Source: Chaetoderma sp. LZ-2023a (lineage: Eukaryota; Mollusca; Caudofoveata; Chaetodermatida; Chaetodermatidae). From it: a stretch of DNA of 64,000 nucleotides. The stretch lies in NCBI GenBank assembly GCA_034401795.1, contig CM067367.1, forward strand, positions 30,982,337 to 31,046,336, read 5' to 3'. Under the pieces are notes generated by a model, which was given only the letters and a program-made list of their open reading frames with translations, was not told where the DNA came from and made no database searches. This document shows positions 32,631 through 44,538 of the stretch, piece by piece. The translations under genes and the position numbers were made by a program. Each line of letters starts with the position of its first letter. Within the stretch, counting starts at the first letter, position 1.

Positions 32631-33124
32631 TACATATGTTTCCGCTTAAAGCAAGGGGTTGGTGAGAAATAAAGAACGAAAATTGTACATTTTCATATTA
32701 ATATTCATACCCTGTAAGCAAAGTGAAATTTGTTTTATTAATGTGGTGCAGTATATACGGTTTCAAATATTGTGAACGATTACAGTGAATTACATCAAAG
32801 TTGAGAAAAGTAAGTGAGGATATCATAATGAGAGCATGATGTTTTAAAAATCTAACATCACAAGAAGCGAAACAGTAGCACGTTTAAGTGAAACCCCGCA
32901 TGAATTAATCCTTCTCATGCTGTACGTATGGGGATTTTTTTCTAGGCAAGTTTTAAAAGTGTCCAGAATACTCTGACTATTAGATAATTTTGAAAACATT
33001 TTTGACCGAGACTTGTTATGATCTAATTTAACATGAAGCTAAAGCTAAAATGTTTTCAAAAGACTCTTCAAGTCATAGATATTTATTGTAAACATTTCTC
33101 AGCAGAGGAATAGTTAACCACTTG
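32631..33124. other. Polinton stretch after the Tc1-like element
   Basis: AT-rich, no convincing coding. Nothing recognised. Confidence 0.4.
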
Positions 33125-33320
33125 ACTGTTGAGTTTTTACAGATGTCATATTTCAATGGTTATATCTCTGGACACGATGAATATTTTGAAAATAATTCGG
33201 CCGAACGCTGTTAATGACTAGGCTAGCAACAACTTTCAGTCAAATTGTTTTCAAAATAATCAACGGGTTCAGAGTTATTACCCATTGAAATAATTGTCTG
33301 GTGACTTGTAGCAGTAAGAT
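33125..33320 (+). repeat. Palindromic repeat, TTGTTG subfamily (copy 2)
   Basis: Direct copy of 30480-30680: 'tatctctggacacgatgaat', 'ttgaaaataattcggccgaa', mirror 'tttcagtcaaattgttttca', then 'cccattgaaataattgtctg'. Confidence 0.85.
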
Positions 33321-33349
33321 AGTTAAGAAGGTAGATAACCAAATGGAAG

Positions 33350-33965
33350 CGTTTCAAAATTCCTTCTGAGCACTCTTTTATCATAAGTAAACTTAAATGT
33401 TTTAGATAACTTCTTAGACTAAATGCTGTGATTTGGGCCTCGCGCAATTGAGTTCGGATAATCAATAACCATCTCTAATTCATGATTATCTATTGCTTGA
33501 CGAATTGTGTCAAAGCCTATAAAGCTATTTTTAAAGGAAAGTGTCATTCCCTCCATTTTGATTACGACCTTCTCTTCAACGCCATTGGATAATTTCAGTG
33601 CATATGATTGTGATCCACTACATACATATTCTGTAATTTTATAATCCTCGGAACCTCATTTGTAAATTTACCTAGTGTATCATGGGTAGTAGGAATTATA
33701 TCAGGGAGAATTGAATCTTGATAATATATGATTAAGTCTGTGTCATAATACAGGGTCTGTCTCCCTGTTTTTGAAAGTTTTCGTAAAGTAGTAATCGTGC
33801 ATAACTAGTCACAAAACTAGCCAGAACAACATTAGATTTATTCCCACATGTTTGATAGTCTTCTGACCAGTCAGTTTGTACTAGTAATAAATTCTCGCTA
33901 CACAATGTAACATTTTTGATCTTTTGCGTGGTGTAGTTCGGATCGACTGGTCGGATACCAGCCGT
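33350..33965 (-). pseudogene. Polinton DNA polymerase B, C-terminal remnant (fossil)
   Basis: The minus strand reads SNVVLASFVTSYARLLLYEN and then YYDTDLIIYYQDS, which is the palm motif C region of protein-primed family B polymerase, followed by thumb-region remnants. Orientation opposite to the capsid genes is normal for Polintons. A second polymerase remnant lies at 36112-37039, separated by about 2.1 kb of unrelated sequence. Broken. Confidence 0.85.
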
Positions 33966-33969
33966 ACCA

Positions 33970-36105
33970 GCTAAGCTTGGCACGTGCCGCCCGTCCTGGA
34001 TTCATTTCCTGAACATGACCCTTTGGATAGAGCTATAAGCGTATATAGGCCTATGGGAGAGATAGTGTGTCGAAAAACGACTAAGTTCGTTAAAGCGCAT
34101 GATGCACATGCGTGCGCCAGGACGCTGTTTATATGGAGCACATAGTTATGACCTAGATAGGATGGCGCTTTTAGTGTACCGAGATGGTACCCTGTAATCC
34201 TTATTGATTGCCTGTTCAAGTTAAATCTTGCATTACTCAAGACTTCAAGAATTCAACGGGCTTTCTAAATCTGTAAACCATTTCAAAATCGGTTGAGAAA
34301 TGGCTGAGTTATCCAGGGAAAACTTCATGATTATCTTCAAAATATTGCCGTGACATCATAACCACGTGGACGCAACACTTCTAAAATGTTCTAGAACGTT
34401 CGACTGTGCTATTATTAGCTGCACACTGATTGGCTGTTGCTCGAACGATGATTGGATAGAGCCTGCACCTGTGATGTCACGAGGAGTATAAAAGGAGAAG
34501 CGATCCAGTGATCGAGAGCATCCTCGGCCAGGGGCCGAACAGGTTGGAGCTGTAGGCTATTAGCTACGATTGACAGATATTACGCATATGACTTCAGTTT
34601 CCGTCACGTTTCTGTAGCTACCAGTAGCCAACCCACTGCAGTAAAAGCAATTTTGTAGACTCCCTACTTACAGGAGCAATTTGGAGCTTTCTATTTACTG
34701 TTCACGAATATCAACATCTCCTTCGGAACACAAATTAATGCAGTGAGGCCTTTATGGCCTGAATATGTGAGTCTACAGATATAGAGGCAGGATGTTCTTT
34801 CATGGATGACTCGCCGGATCTGCCGGCCATGCCTAAAAGTCGTATTTCAATCACCGCCACACACATCGTGTCGGTTCTTTTGACTTTCGACCACAGCAAG
34901 TAAACTCTGCCCGGTGCATCTTCAGAGCTGGTTGACATACCCAGCACTGTGAAGCTTTGTTTTGTATCTTCATTTGCCTCTGACAACCCCCGCTTGTGAC
35001 GGGTTGTTTACAACTTCCATCCGTGCCATCGGTGTATGGGAAATTTCTTCTCCACATAGTACTATCGTATCTTTTACTGACAGCTCGTTATACATTCTAT
35101 TAGGCCTACAACACTAAACAATGCACTCCCACCATGAGTGTTCTTGCGGAACTCTTATTTGTGGAAAACAGCTTGCGGGAACTACCCTGCGGGAACTTTC
35201 CAGCTTCCGGAGAGCACATCATCTCACGTCGACTATGGATCTACGTCTCAATTTCAGTAACACGGTAGTCTAACTTAGGAATGGCTACCAAGTATTCAAG
35301 TAACTATACTTCACAGTTTAATTATTTCTCTATATAAGTTTTGTTAATTATATTGTATCCCCAAAAACGGTCCCGATGACTAAAAGGAACCATAACGGTC
35401 TTAGGACCGATAGTTATAATTTCTGCATTTGTTGATAATTATTATCATTTTCCTCAATGTGTTGCTAACCGCACTATAGTAGGTTCGTTAACCGTTGCTA
35501 AAATATATATCTTAATCATTTGACACCGTATTGTTTGTTCTGGTTAGATTATGTATATATATGGGCAGTGCCCATCCGTTCATATGTTTTGCTTATTTAT
35601 AGAAAATGTAGGACTGCAGTGCACGTAGGAAACACTATACAGCAACACTTATATATGCAGCACCTTCTCCCGCCACCAACACCTTTTCACTGAGGTCGCT
35701 GTCCGTGCTATAACTCTGTTTAGCCCGGCATGCTACCGACTAACCGTTTCTATTCAGCTCGATAGGATAGGTTCACAACGATTAGAGACACTGTCTTCAT
35801 TACATACTGTGTAATATATTCTTCTCTTCCGGTAGTGCGATAATCTAGCCCCGCACTCCGGTAAGACTCATAAGTAAGATTTTGTCTCTCTTCGTGCTCC
35901 ACTCAGCCTTGTGGCTTCTTAATTGTTTGGATGTCCCTATCCGCACCATGGGCTGATCTGACTCTGGGAAACTATTGGGGTTTCCGTGTGGTGATGGCCA
36001 GGGTGTGGTGTCACATACAGCTCACCGCGTATCTTCGGATACTTAGTAGTTAGCACTTTAAGCCAATGTAGGAAAGTACTGCGAAAACATATGTATTAAT
36101 TATTA
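33970..36105. other. Unidentified 2.1-kb block inside the polymerase gene
   Basis: The sequence here has no polymerase similarity, no long frame and no repeat found elsewhere in the window. It contains a promoter-like cluster at 34379-34520 and several short GC-richer patches. It may be a solo LTR or other insertion, but I found no matching TG...CA ends or target duplication. What it is remains open. Confidence 0.5.
34379..34520 (+). promoter_or_regulatory. Heat-shock-element and TATA promoter-like cluster
   Basis: Within 120 bp: a three-unit heat-shock element GTTCTAGAACGTTCG (34388-34402), two ATTGG boxes (about 34429 and 34451), a CRE-like TGATGTCACG (34472-34481) and TATAAAAGG (34487-34495). 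Spacing fits a start site near 34515-34520 on the plus strand. No coding region follows within 500 bp, so the transcript may be non-coding or belong to a mobile element. Confidence 0.6.
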
Positions 36106-36111
36106 TTTTAT

Positions 36112-37039
36112 TTACTGAACAATCATCCCACACCACAGTGCAAAACTGGGCAACTTGTGTATAAACCCAACGAAAGGTAAAATGGTTAGTTCCATAGGAC
36201 CCGATGACGGGCGAGATATGTACCCCCACCGAATTCCGTTAAAATGTCTTGGCATGATATTTAGATCTGCCACGCCCTTGCGGGAAGGACATTTGCGGTG
36301 GGTATTCGTCTCTCTTACCCCCATAACAACATGTAAAAAATTAAATATGAAATTTTCATCTAGCCTCACACTAGTGTTACTCTGTACCACCCTTGAAAGC
36401 TCTTCCAAGATACGCCTGCCGGATATGTCATTAACCTTACTGAATTCTAAAAAAACAGGTACATTCAAAGACGGGTGTTCCATTGTGATTCTAATATAAT
36501 CATGGGGCTGGGCTTTCACTGAAATCTTCAATTTTTATAAAATTTGATTGAAAATCGATTCCAAGTGCACATCAATGTCAATGTCATCATGTACTCTGAG
36601 GTTCTGAGAGATTCTAACTTCATTTTCAGATTCCGTAGTTTTAAATTTATGTGATCTACGTAAATCTATTTTGAAATCGCCATCAACTAATTCAGGTAAG
36701 ACATTGTTATCATCATTACCGTTATCATTAACATTATCACCAGTATTATCATTAGCATTATCATTATCATCATTATTATTAACTTGAACCCCACCACCCT
36801 AATTGATTACTATTTTCTTCTAATCTGACATTCACTTCTGAATTCATGTTTTTATCATCATTATTTTTCGTCTTCATAACATTCCTATTAGCGGGTGAAT
36901 TGGAAATGAGTAACTCGTCCGGTAACAGATGCTCTAAAGTCATGTAATCCGCTTCTGTAAAAGGCTTTCCACTCCCTACTGAATCTGTTGAACCACGGAA
37001 GATGTCCGCTGAATTACACCTGCTCATTTCTGTGCTCAT
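36112..37039 (-). pseudogene. Polinton DNA polymerase B, N-terminal remnant (fossil)
   Basis: The minus strand shows IRITMEHPSLNVPVFLEF and ILEELSRVVQSNTSVRLDEN, matching the N-terminal region I recognise from Polinton polymerases (a '...L..PI...', 'RV.QSN...L' pattern). Upstream lies an Asn/Asp-rich low-complexity stretch (36715-36780) and a start near 37039 at the edge of the right terminal repeat. Broken. Confidence 0.7.
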
Positions 37040-38285
37040 GAGTGTAAGTGAAGTTTTAAGAAGAACTGGGGTTTCTTAGTACATCTACACCAGATCATTA
37101 ATCATAGTTTTACCGCTCATTTCTCCTTAACCAACCCCTAGCTCTCCCGCTAATTTCTCCTTAGCCAATCCATAACCTTCCCACTCATTTATTTCTGTAC
37201 TCACGAGTGTGGGTGTACTTTTACGTACAGCTGAGGTTTCTTAGTGCATCAATACCAGATCATTATCATAGTTCTCCCGCTCATTTCTCATTAACCAACT
37301 CAAAGCTTTCCTGCTCATCTTCCCTTAGCCAATGCACAGCTTTCCCGCCCATCTCTGTACTCCCGAGTGCGGGTGTACTTTTAAGTACAACTGAGGTTTC
37401 TTAGTACATCTACACCAGATCATTAATCATAGGTTTCCCCCCTCATTTCTCCTTAGCCAATCGTTAGGGGCGCCTACCGCTCATCCAATCAAATTCAAGC
37501 ATGAATGTAGGTCATTTCTTCTTAGCCAATCATTAGAGGCGCCTACTGCTCGTCCAATCAAATTCAAACATGATTCTAGGGCATTAATCATAGCTTTCCC
37601 GCTCATTTCCCCTTAGCCAATCCATAGCTTTCCCGCTCATTTCTCCTTAACCAATCCATAGCCTTCCCACTCATTTCCCCATAGCCAATCCATAGCTTTC
37701 CCGCTCATTTTTGTACTCACGAGTACGAGTGTACTTTTAAGTACAACTGAGGTTTCTTAGTGCATCCACACCAGATCATTAATCATAGTTTTCCCCCTCA
37801 TTTCTCCTTAGCCAATCGTTAGGAGCGCCTACCGCTCGTCCAATCAAATTTAAGCATGAAATGTAGGTCATTTTGCCATAACCAATCATTAGGGGCGCTT
37901 ACCGCTCGTCCAATCAAATTCAAGCACGATTTTTTATTGACAGCTCAGCCTAGTATATAAGAACTTTACTTTTTCAAATCACTTGAGCATCAGAACCCGG
38001 AGTGAACACTTCGTGGTTTAGAGCTATATCAATTCACTACTGAATATCTCTTCAACTATGATTCTACTTCACAGAATTTCACTATACATCTTTTACTGAA
38101 TAAAGTCTTAATCATATCATATTACATTCTATTTCATGTTTTCATCTTTCAGTTATTCTTTTCAGCCATCGATTGGATTTTACGAATGGAAACTTTACCT
38201 AGAATGTCGGTAAACTGTAGTTACCAAAAAACATCAAATTTTTATGGTGGAAGGTATATGGGCGGGAATGGTGGGAATAGATGAG
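37040..38285 (-). repeat. Polinton right terminal inverted repeat, inner part, with internal tandem units
   Basis: Mirror of 21640-22445 but longer: a unit of 'ctgaggtttcttagtrcatc', 'accagatcattaatcatag', 'cctcatttctccttagccaa' and 'gcgcctaccgctcgtccaat' occurs about four times between 37060 and 37935. The final part (37925-38285) matches 21640-21960 closely. The outer 216 bp of this repeat lies at 45286-45501, beyond the inserted 7-kb transposon. Confidence 0.88.
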
Positions 38286-38461
38286 ACCAATTTTTTTTAA
38301 GTGGATTTTTTGCGTTCTGGCATTTATTACAGCTTGTTTGTAATATTGTATTATTATTTATTTTTATTTTTATATAGTGTACCTAAGTACGATATACCCT
38401 TACTAAAATATTAGGATTGGGTTCCAAAATAAAAAAATATCAGGGGAAGTATATGCAAAAT

Positions 38462-39862
38462 GTCAAACCTGTTACCAGTAGTAAATTTATTTTTCATGTT
38501 CAAGAGCAATCTATATACATTATGTTATCTTTTATTGGACATTTATGCATCATATTTGTAAATAATTCTATCCTAGTATAAACTAAAACCTACTTATCAA
38601 AATCACAATGTGTTTGTAGTTGTATATTATATTTTGGTGTTGTAGTACAATATTTTGTCAATACTGTAACCAATATAGTATAAGAAGGTACCTAGACGCA
38701 CCATGTTCAAGGGAAACTACTCTGTATGTGATTTCTTCACCACTTCCTAGTTGTGCCAAAAAAAGTAAAGATAATTTTGTAGAGTGCTTTTCTGACTGAA
38801 AACGAAATACCTGAGTAAGTAGGATTGATAGTCTAATTTTTATTTTGGTCAAATCTGTTACCATTATTCTGCTAACTTGACATAACTTTTCTGAAATTGT
38901 AATTGTGTCAAAACATGTGAAATGGTGTACAGACAAAAAACAATTAAAAAAACAATATTTGTCAACTGTCAATCACGCATATGAACCTGCTTACTGTAAA
39001 TATGTCCACACCGTTACCGTCAATACTGTTACTGGTAAAAACACAACAGTATTGACCCAGTAGTAACAGTATTGACCAAAATAGTCATTCACTAAGTATA
39101 ATAGGATTACTTGGACTGTTGACACTCCAAACTTGAGTTGTGTTAAGTTTAAGGCAAAGGAAGAGGGATAATGGGATAAATGAGCTTGGATAAAGTGGTA
39201 GGATTGGGGATGATTAGGGGTTGTGCTTACTACCCTTTGAACACGCTTCAGTAAATGCTGTATGTTTAAAGTGGTGAAGGCACTCAGTTCAGTGCCTTTG
39301 AGGCATGTGTCAAGGGATTATTGTTCAATCTTATCGAATAACAAATAATACTAATACCTATGAACATTATTATTTTTATTTAGTATCGCAAATAAATTAA
39401 AATGCTGCATATACGTACACGTGGTGCATTAGCCACCGCATACGTGCCCAAAATATGTGTCGATATGATAATGCGTAATTGCGTATAATCAGTAACATGC
39501 TTCCCTGATAACGCAGATTACCGGGCCAGTACTGGCCCAATACCGTGCCGATACTGACTGTATCGGCCCGATATTGGACCAGTACTGGCCCGGTAATCTG
39601 CGTTATCAGGGATCGCTAACTCATAGATTGTATATATAATATACAATTTCACGTGGTGGTTACAGTATTGACCTTATTAGTAACAGTATTGAACATTATA
39701 GTTGTAGCCTATGATGTACTCAACTATCGCAAAATATTTGTTTTTTCTAGCTAATATTGTAAAGAAAAGGGTACAGAGTACACATACAAACAGTATTATC
39801 TTGATAGTAATATTGGGGATAGCCAAGTAGCACTACATTTGTACATTGTAACAGTATTGACC
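38462..39862. repeat. Left subterminal array of GTAACAGTATTGAC motifs
   Basis: Exact or near copies, either strand, at 38462, 38657, 38848, 39019, 39046, 39063, 39659, 39680 and 39848. Such clustered motifs near transposon ends are usually transposase binding sites; here that is an inference. Confidence 0.82.
39502..39612. mobile_element. 111-bp foldback MITE
   Basis: Almost perfect hairpin: TCCCTGATAACGCAGATTAC ... GGGCCAGTACTGGCCC ... mirrored to GTAATCTGCGTTATCAGGGA. It is GC-rich against an AT-rich background and nested in the 7-kb transposon. Confidence 0.88.
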
Positions 39863-39949
39863 TTAACTTTAGATATTTTCCATTATAACATTGTCAAAAG
39901 TACTAAATCAAGTGTGTTTATTTACAGTGTGTGTTATTTTAAATCGGGG

Positions 39950-40108
39950 GGGGGGGGGAGATTGATTAAACTTGAACATGATGGAAAGATAATTTAATTC
40001 GCTACTATGTATAAAAATTAGAGATCTGTTTCAAACAGCTCCACATTATTGTATGTTTTAGTAATTCACTTTTGACATTATAATGGAAAATATATGGTGT
40101 CCGGTTTA
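39950..40108. other. Poly-G tract and AT-rich spacer
   Basis: A run of about 13 G lies at 39946-39958. Nothing else recognised. Confidence 0.5.
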
Positions 40109-40168
40109 TTGTCTCGCCTGCGAAACAGAAAAAGCGAGACATAGGTATCACTTTTCCTACGACTACGG

Positions 40169-40217
<49 letters not shown>

Positions 40218-40582
40218 GTCAACAATTGTTAAGTTTTTTGCGTTTAGCAAAACTAATCAGCTTATATCTCAGGATTGGTTAAGCCTATTGCAACTAAACT
40301 TGGTATACTTGTTGCCTATATAGTTAGGAACCATCATGACGACAATGAGGTCACAAGGTCAAAGGTCAAGGTCACTGTGACCTTGGTAAAAAACTATGTT
40401 TTTTCAACGTTAAGTTTTTGCTTTTAGCAAAACTAATCAGCTTATATCTCAGGATTGGTTAAGCCTATTGCAACTAAACTTGGTATAGTTGTTGCCTATC
40501 TAGTTAGGAACCATCCTGATGACAATGAGGTCACAAGGTCAAAGGTCATGGTCACTGTGACAAAGATGCGACAGGCGAGACA
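40109..40582. repeat. Dispersed repeat with GTCTCGCCTG ends, (GAC)n and a ~170-bp tandem duplication
   Basis: Short inverted ends gtctcgcctg / caggcgagac enclose a (GAC)n run (40165-40215) and two near-identical units (ttagcaaaactaatcagctt ... gaggtcacaaggtcaaaggt) at about 40225-40390 and 40396-40567. It resembles repeat cassettes I associate with mollusc genomes. Confidence 0.75.
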
Positions 40583-40693
40583 TTTAATTCCGCGGAATTC
40601 TTGTTATGAACAGGATAATAAACAACTGCTGAAAATGATTTCTGGATGAAATACAGGTGTAAATCTTTTTTATTTGTATCGTTTCAGGTTACC

Positions 40694-43600
40694 ATGGCTC
40701 TCACCAATGCACAAAAACAACAGCGATATAGGGCGAAAAGGGATGCAGATCCACTTCGAAGGGCAGGATATCTCACAAAAGAAAAACGACGAAATGATGA
40801 AAATAAATCCGTCGGAAAGACAAAACTGATCAATGAATTAAGCGCAAGAGAGAAACGAAGAAAACGAAAATACTGGAAAAAAAATGAAAGCAACTTCTAG
40901 AGAACGAAAAAAGAACACAATTCCTCCAGATACGCCGCCAATTTCACCGTCACAAAATCAACCACCAGAACAAGCGCCATCGACATCGCGACAAGCAGAA
41001 CACTCGAACAGAAAGCGAAATAGAAAAATTGCGAAATGTTATTATGACAATAAACAACTACTAACAGAAAACGCCAAATTAAAGTCTAAAGTAAAGAAAT
41101 ATCAGCAGAAAATTTATAGACTGAATGACAAGAAGAATGTTGAACCACTAACACCACGGTCCAAAACAATGAATATCATAAAAAATGTGTCAAGGCGTTA
41201 TGAAGTTAAGAAATCGTTGCTCTTTCACAATGTACTGATAGAACAAATGAAAGAATCACTCAAAACGGGAGAAAAGAAGTCGGTAAAACAAATACTCGCA
41301 GGGGATATCATCCGAAAGTACAAACTAAAAACATACGCCCAAACAGTTACAGATATTAGAACTCGTGTCAAAGCGAAGGATAGTGAAAAGAAGAAACGAA
41401 AAATTAAACAAAAACTGTGTCTTGAAAAGACAGTTCGTAGATTCTTTGAACGCGACGATGTTTCGACGATGACGACGGGCAAGCGAACGGTGACAAAAAA
41501 TAAACTCAAGAAACAGAAACGTTTGTTAGGTGACACTGTCAAAAATCTTCACAAAAAATGTAAAGCGGAAACTGGTCTAAAATTGAGTTTGTCAACATTC
41601 ACGAAACTGAAGCCATTCTGGATTAAACCACCAAATGACACTGAGCGTGAAACGTGCTTGTGTCGAAAATGTGAAAACATGAAGTTCTTAGCTAATGCTA
41701 TGCACTCAAATGGCCTTGTAGAAACCAAAAAGTTAAGTGACTTAGTGTCTCACACTGTGTGTTCAATAACAATGCAACGGTGTATGTATGGAGATTGTAA
41801 CACATGCACCAACAAGAAAGTCCAAATGCTCATTACACCAGATGATGGGAAAATTTGTTCCTGGTTACAATGGAAGACCTGCAAAGAAACGAGAAAACTA
41901 AAAAATGGACAAATGAAAGATATAACACTAACTGTGAAAGAAAATGAACGAGGTACTATACACTCGCTTGTCGACAAATTTCACAATGATATATGGGAAT
42001 TCAGGCGACACTATTACAACATTAACAATCAAATCGAACATTATAAATACTTGAGAGAGAATTTGAAAGCTAACGAGTGCCTAATTCACGTAGATTTCGC
42101 CGAGAATTTTGAAGCTAAAATGGGAGTTCAAGTGCAACAAATGCACTTTGGAGCATCACTACCACAAATTTCTCTCCATACAGGCTTTTATGCCGTGAAA
42201 GGTGGCAAACCCATAACGTTCTGTGGGGTATCGGACAGTTTACAACACGATCCCGCATCCATTTGGGCGTATCTAACTCCTATCCTCAAACAAATTCATA
42301 ATCGCCATCCCGAAGTCGACTCTCTTATATTTTTTAGCGACGGGCCGTGTTCACAATATAGACAAAAAGGGAACTTTTACCTACTCTCAACTTTGATTTT
42401 TAAGGAAGGTTTTGTAAACGTAACCTGGAACTACCATGAAAGTGGGCACGGTAAAGGCATACCCGACGGCGTAGGGGGCGCGGTAAAAAGGGCCGCCAAT
42501 CGACGCGTTAGTGTAAATAAAGCCGACATCATGAATGCTAATGACTTGATCGAACAATTAAATCTAGCTGAAACGTCTGTGTATTTGTACAAAGTAACGG
42601 ATAGTGAAATAAAAACGATAGACAACAAACTGAAAAATGCCAAACCAAAAACTGTCCCGGGCACTATGTCCATACATCAAATTCGGTCAAATAGTCCAGG
42701 TATCATTAACTACAGAGATGTTAGTTGTACGTGTACACAGAATACATGTACTGACCATGCTATGCGTACCTTTGTTTTCCCGGTACCAGATGTGGATAGA
42801 CTTATACATACAGTACTGGGGGATCGTGGACAGGAGAGTGGTGTAATGGGAAACAAGGGCAAGGGAGACAAAGTTGGAAAAGAGAGGCATGTAAAGGGAA
42901 AGAAACGTTGCGGAGGAAGTATACATGGCAAAGTTGCTAAGGGTAAGGTGGCTAGACTTGATAGAGGTGGTGATGGAGATGCGGGTGATGGAGTGGACGT
43001 GGTGACTGGGGATGTGGATGGTGGAGTGGATGTGGTGACTGGGGACGTGAATGGAGTGGATGTGGTGACCGGGGATGTGGATGATGGAGTGGATGTGGTG
43101 ATTGAAGTTGTGGAAGGTGGAGTGGATGTGGTGACTGGGGATGTGGATGTTGGAGTGGATGTGGTGACTGGGGATGTGGATGGTGGAATGGATGTGGTGA
43201 TTGAAGATGTGGATGGTGGAATGGATGTGGTAATGGAGAAGGTGGATGGTGGAGTGGATGTGGTGACTGGGGATGTGGATGTTGGAGTGGATGTGGTGAT
43301 TGAAGATGTGGATGGTGGAATGGATGTGGTAATGGAGAAGGTGGATGGTGGAGTGGATGTGGTGACTGGGGATGTGGATGTTGGAGTGGATGTGGTGACT
43401 GGGGATGTGGATGATGGAGTGGATGTGGTGACTGGGGATGTGAATGGAGTGGATGTGGTGACCGGGGATGTGGATGATGGAGTGGATGTGGTGATTGAAG
43501 TTGTGGAAGGTGGAGTGGATGTGGTGACTGGGGATGTGGATGTTGGAGTGGATGTGGTGAGTGGGGATGTGGATGGTGGAGTGGATGTGGTGATTGAAGA

Positions 43601-44207
43601 TGTGGATGGTGCAATGGATGTGGTAATGGAGAAGGTGGATGGTGGAGTGGATGTGGTGATTGAAGTTGTGGATGGTGGAGTGGATGTGGTGACTGCGGAA
43701 GTGGAGAGTGTTGTTGATATGTTGATAGGGAAATTGGAGGGTGATGTGCTGAGTGGAGAGGAAGCTGGTGGAGTCGGTGTGGTGACAGAGGTGGGTGGAG
43801 AGGATGTGGCGACAGTGGTGGGTGGTTTGGGTAACCTACATGTGGTGGAGGAATCTGGGATAGGCAGTGCAGAAGGTAGTGAAGCCATGGTGACCGAACA
43901 GAGGGGGGATATTGCTGAACAGGGTAGTGAAGGGGTGTGTCAAGGTAAAGATGCTGCTAATGGGTATGTGGTTGGTCAATATGTGCTTGTAATATATGAT
44001 GAAACTGTATATCCCGGATATATTGAAGATATCGACGGAAATGATTTTTACATTGAGTGTATGGCTAAGACAAAATCAAAGGGTTTGTATGATTGGCCCA
44101 AAAAGAACCGTGACAAATGTTGGTATACAAAAGAGGATATCATAAAACTTATTAAGAAACCCACACCGAAGAAGGGAAGTAGATACTATGAAGTGTATAT
44201 TGAGTGA
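40694..44207 (+). CDS. Putative transposase of the 7-kb transposon with minisatellite-encoded repeats
   Basis: ATG at 40694 follows a likely splice acceptor (gtatcgtttcag). The first 69 codons are basic (AQKQQRYRAKRDADPLRRA). That frame ends at 40900 while the main frame runs from 40884, so there is a frame change near an A8 run at 40879-40886: a mutation, an assembly error or slippage. The main frame has Cys-rich zinc-like segments (CLCRKCENM, CMYGDCNTC), then HVDFAENFEAKMG (about residue 404), SDGPCSQYRQKGNF (about 485) and ESGHGKGIPDGVGGAVKR (about 525), resembling the DDE-like core of uncharacterised repeat-borne proteins of fish, cnidarians and molluscs. After an Asp/Val repeat it ends in a Tudor-like module (GQYVLVIYDETVYPGYIEDI). 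Its role in transposition is inferred. Confidence 0.75.
42985..43700 (+). repeat. Coding minisatellite, 33-bp unit (30-bp variants)
   Basis: About 20 units such as 'ggagtggatgtggtgactgg' + 'ggatgtggatg' encode GGVDVVTGDVD, with variants GGMDVVIEDVD, GGMDVVMEKVD and the 10-residue NGVDVVTGDV. Higher-order blocks are duplicated. It is in frame with the transposase; the antisense frame is also open. Confidence 0.93.
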
Positions 44208-44538
44208 GTTTACGTGCTAATCATAATATTGTATTTGACATAGTTTAAAGTGGGACAATGGGCAAATGACACAATTTCAGCTTATATCATACAGTAGTTG
44301 TCGTCATGCCACATTGGAACCACTACTTTGCTGTTTTAGGCATGAGACAACTATGAATAGCCGAACCATGGTAGTGCAAATTTATCTATATTTTTTTACT
44401 TTCTTAAGGTCCCATATACACGTAAAATGTTTACTATTTGCCTGGAGTCCCATTTTAAGGTCAGTTTAGTTCTGTTACATATTATGCTTCAGATGTTAAT
44501 GAAGAATTTTTGTTCTTGTTCATTATTAGTACATGTAT
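44208..44538 (+). other. 3' flank of the transposase gene
   Basis: AT-rich, no second gene. It leads into the right subterminal motif array. Confidence 0.4.

Noticed and set aside
33970-36105. Solo LTR
   Set aside because: A TATA promoter is present, but I could not find TG...CA ends with a 4-6-bp duplication, primer-binding site or second copy, so the call is left open.
36155-36499. Plus-strand 114-residue frame
   Set aside because: Shadow of the minus-strand polymerase remnant.
21640-38285. Polinton borders at the CTATYCCCACC similarity
   Set aside because: The similarity continues outward to 21425 on the left, and its right partner is displaced to 45286-45501 by a transposon. Only the outer borders have a 6-bp duplication.
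42952-43614. 220-residue minus-strand His/Pro repeat protein
   Set aside because: Another antisense reading of the same minisatellite.
42710-43888. 392-residue minus-strand frame rich in Thr/Ser/Pro (mucin-like)
   Set aside because: It is the antisense of the in-frame minisatellite and its surroundings in the transposase; low complexity keeps both strands open.
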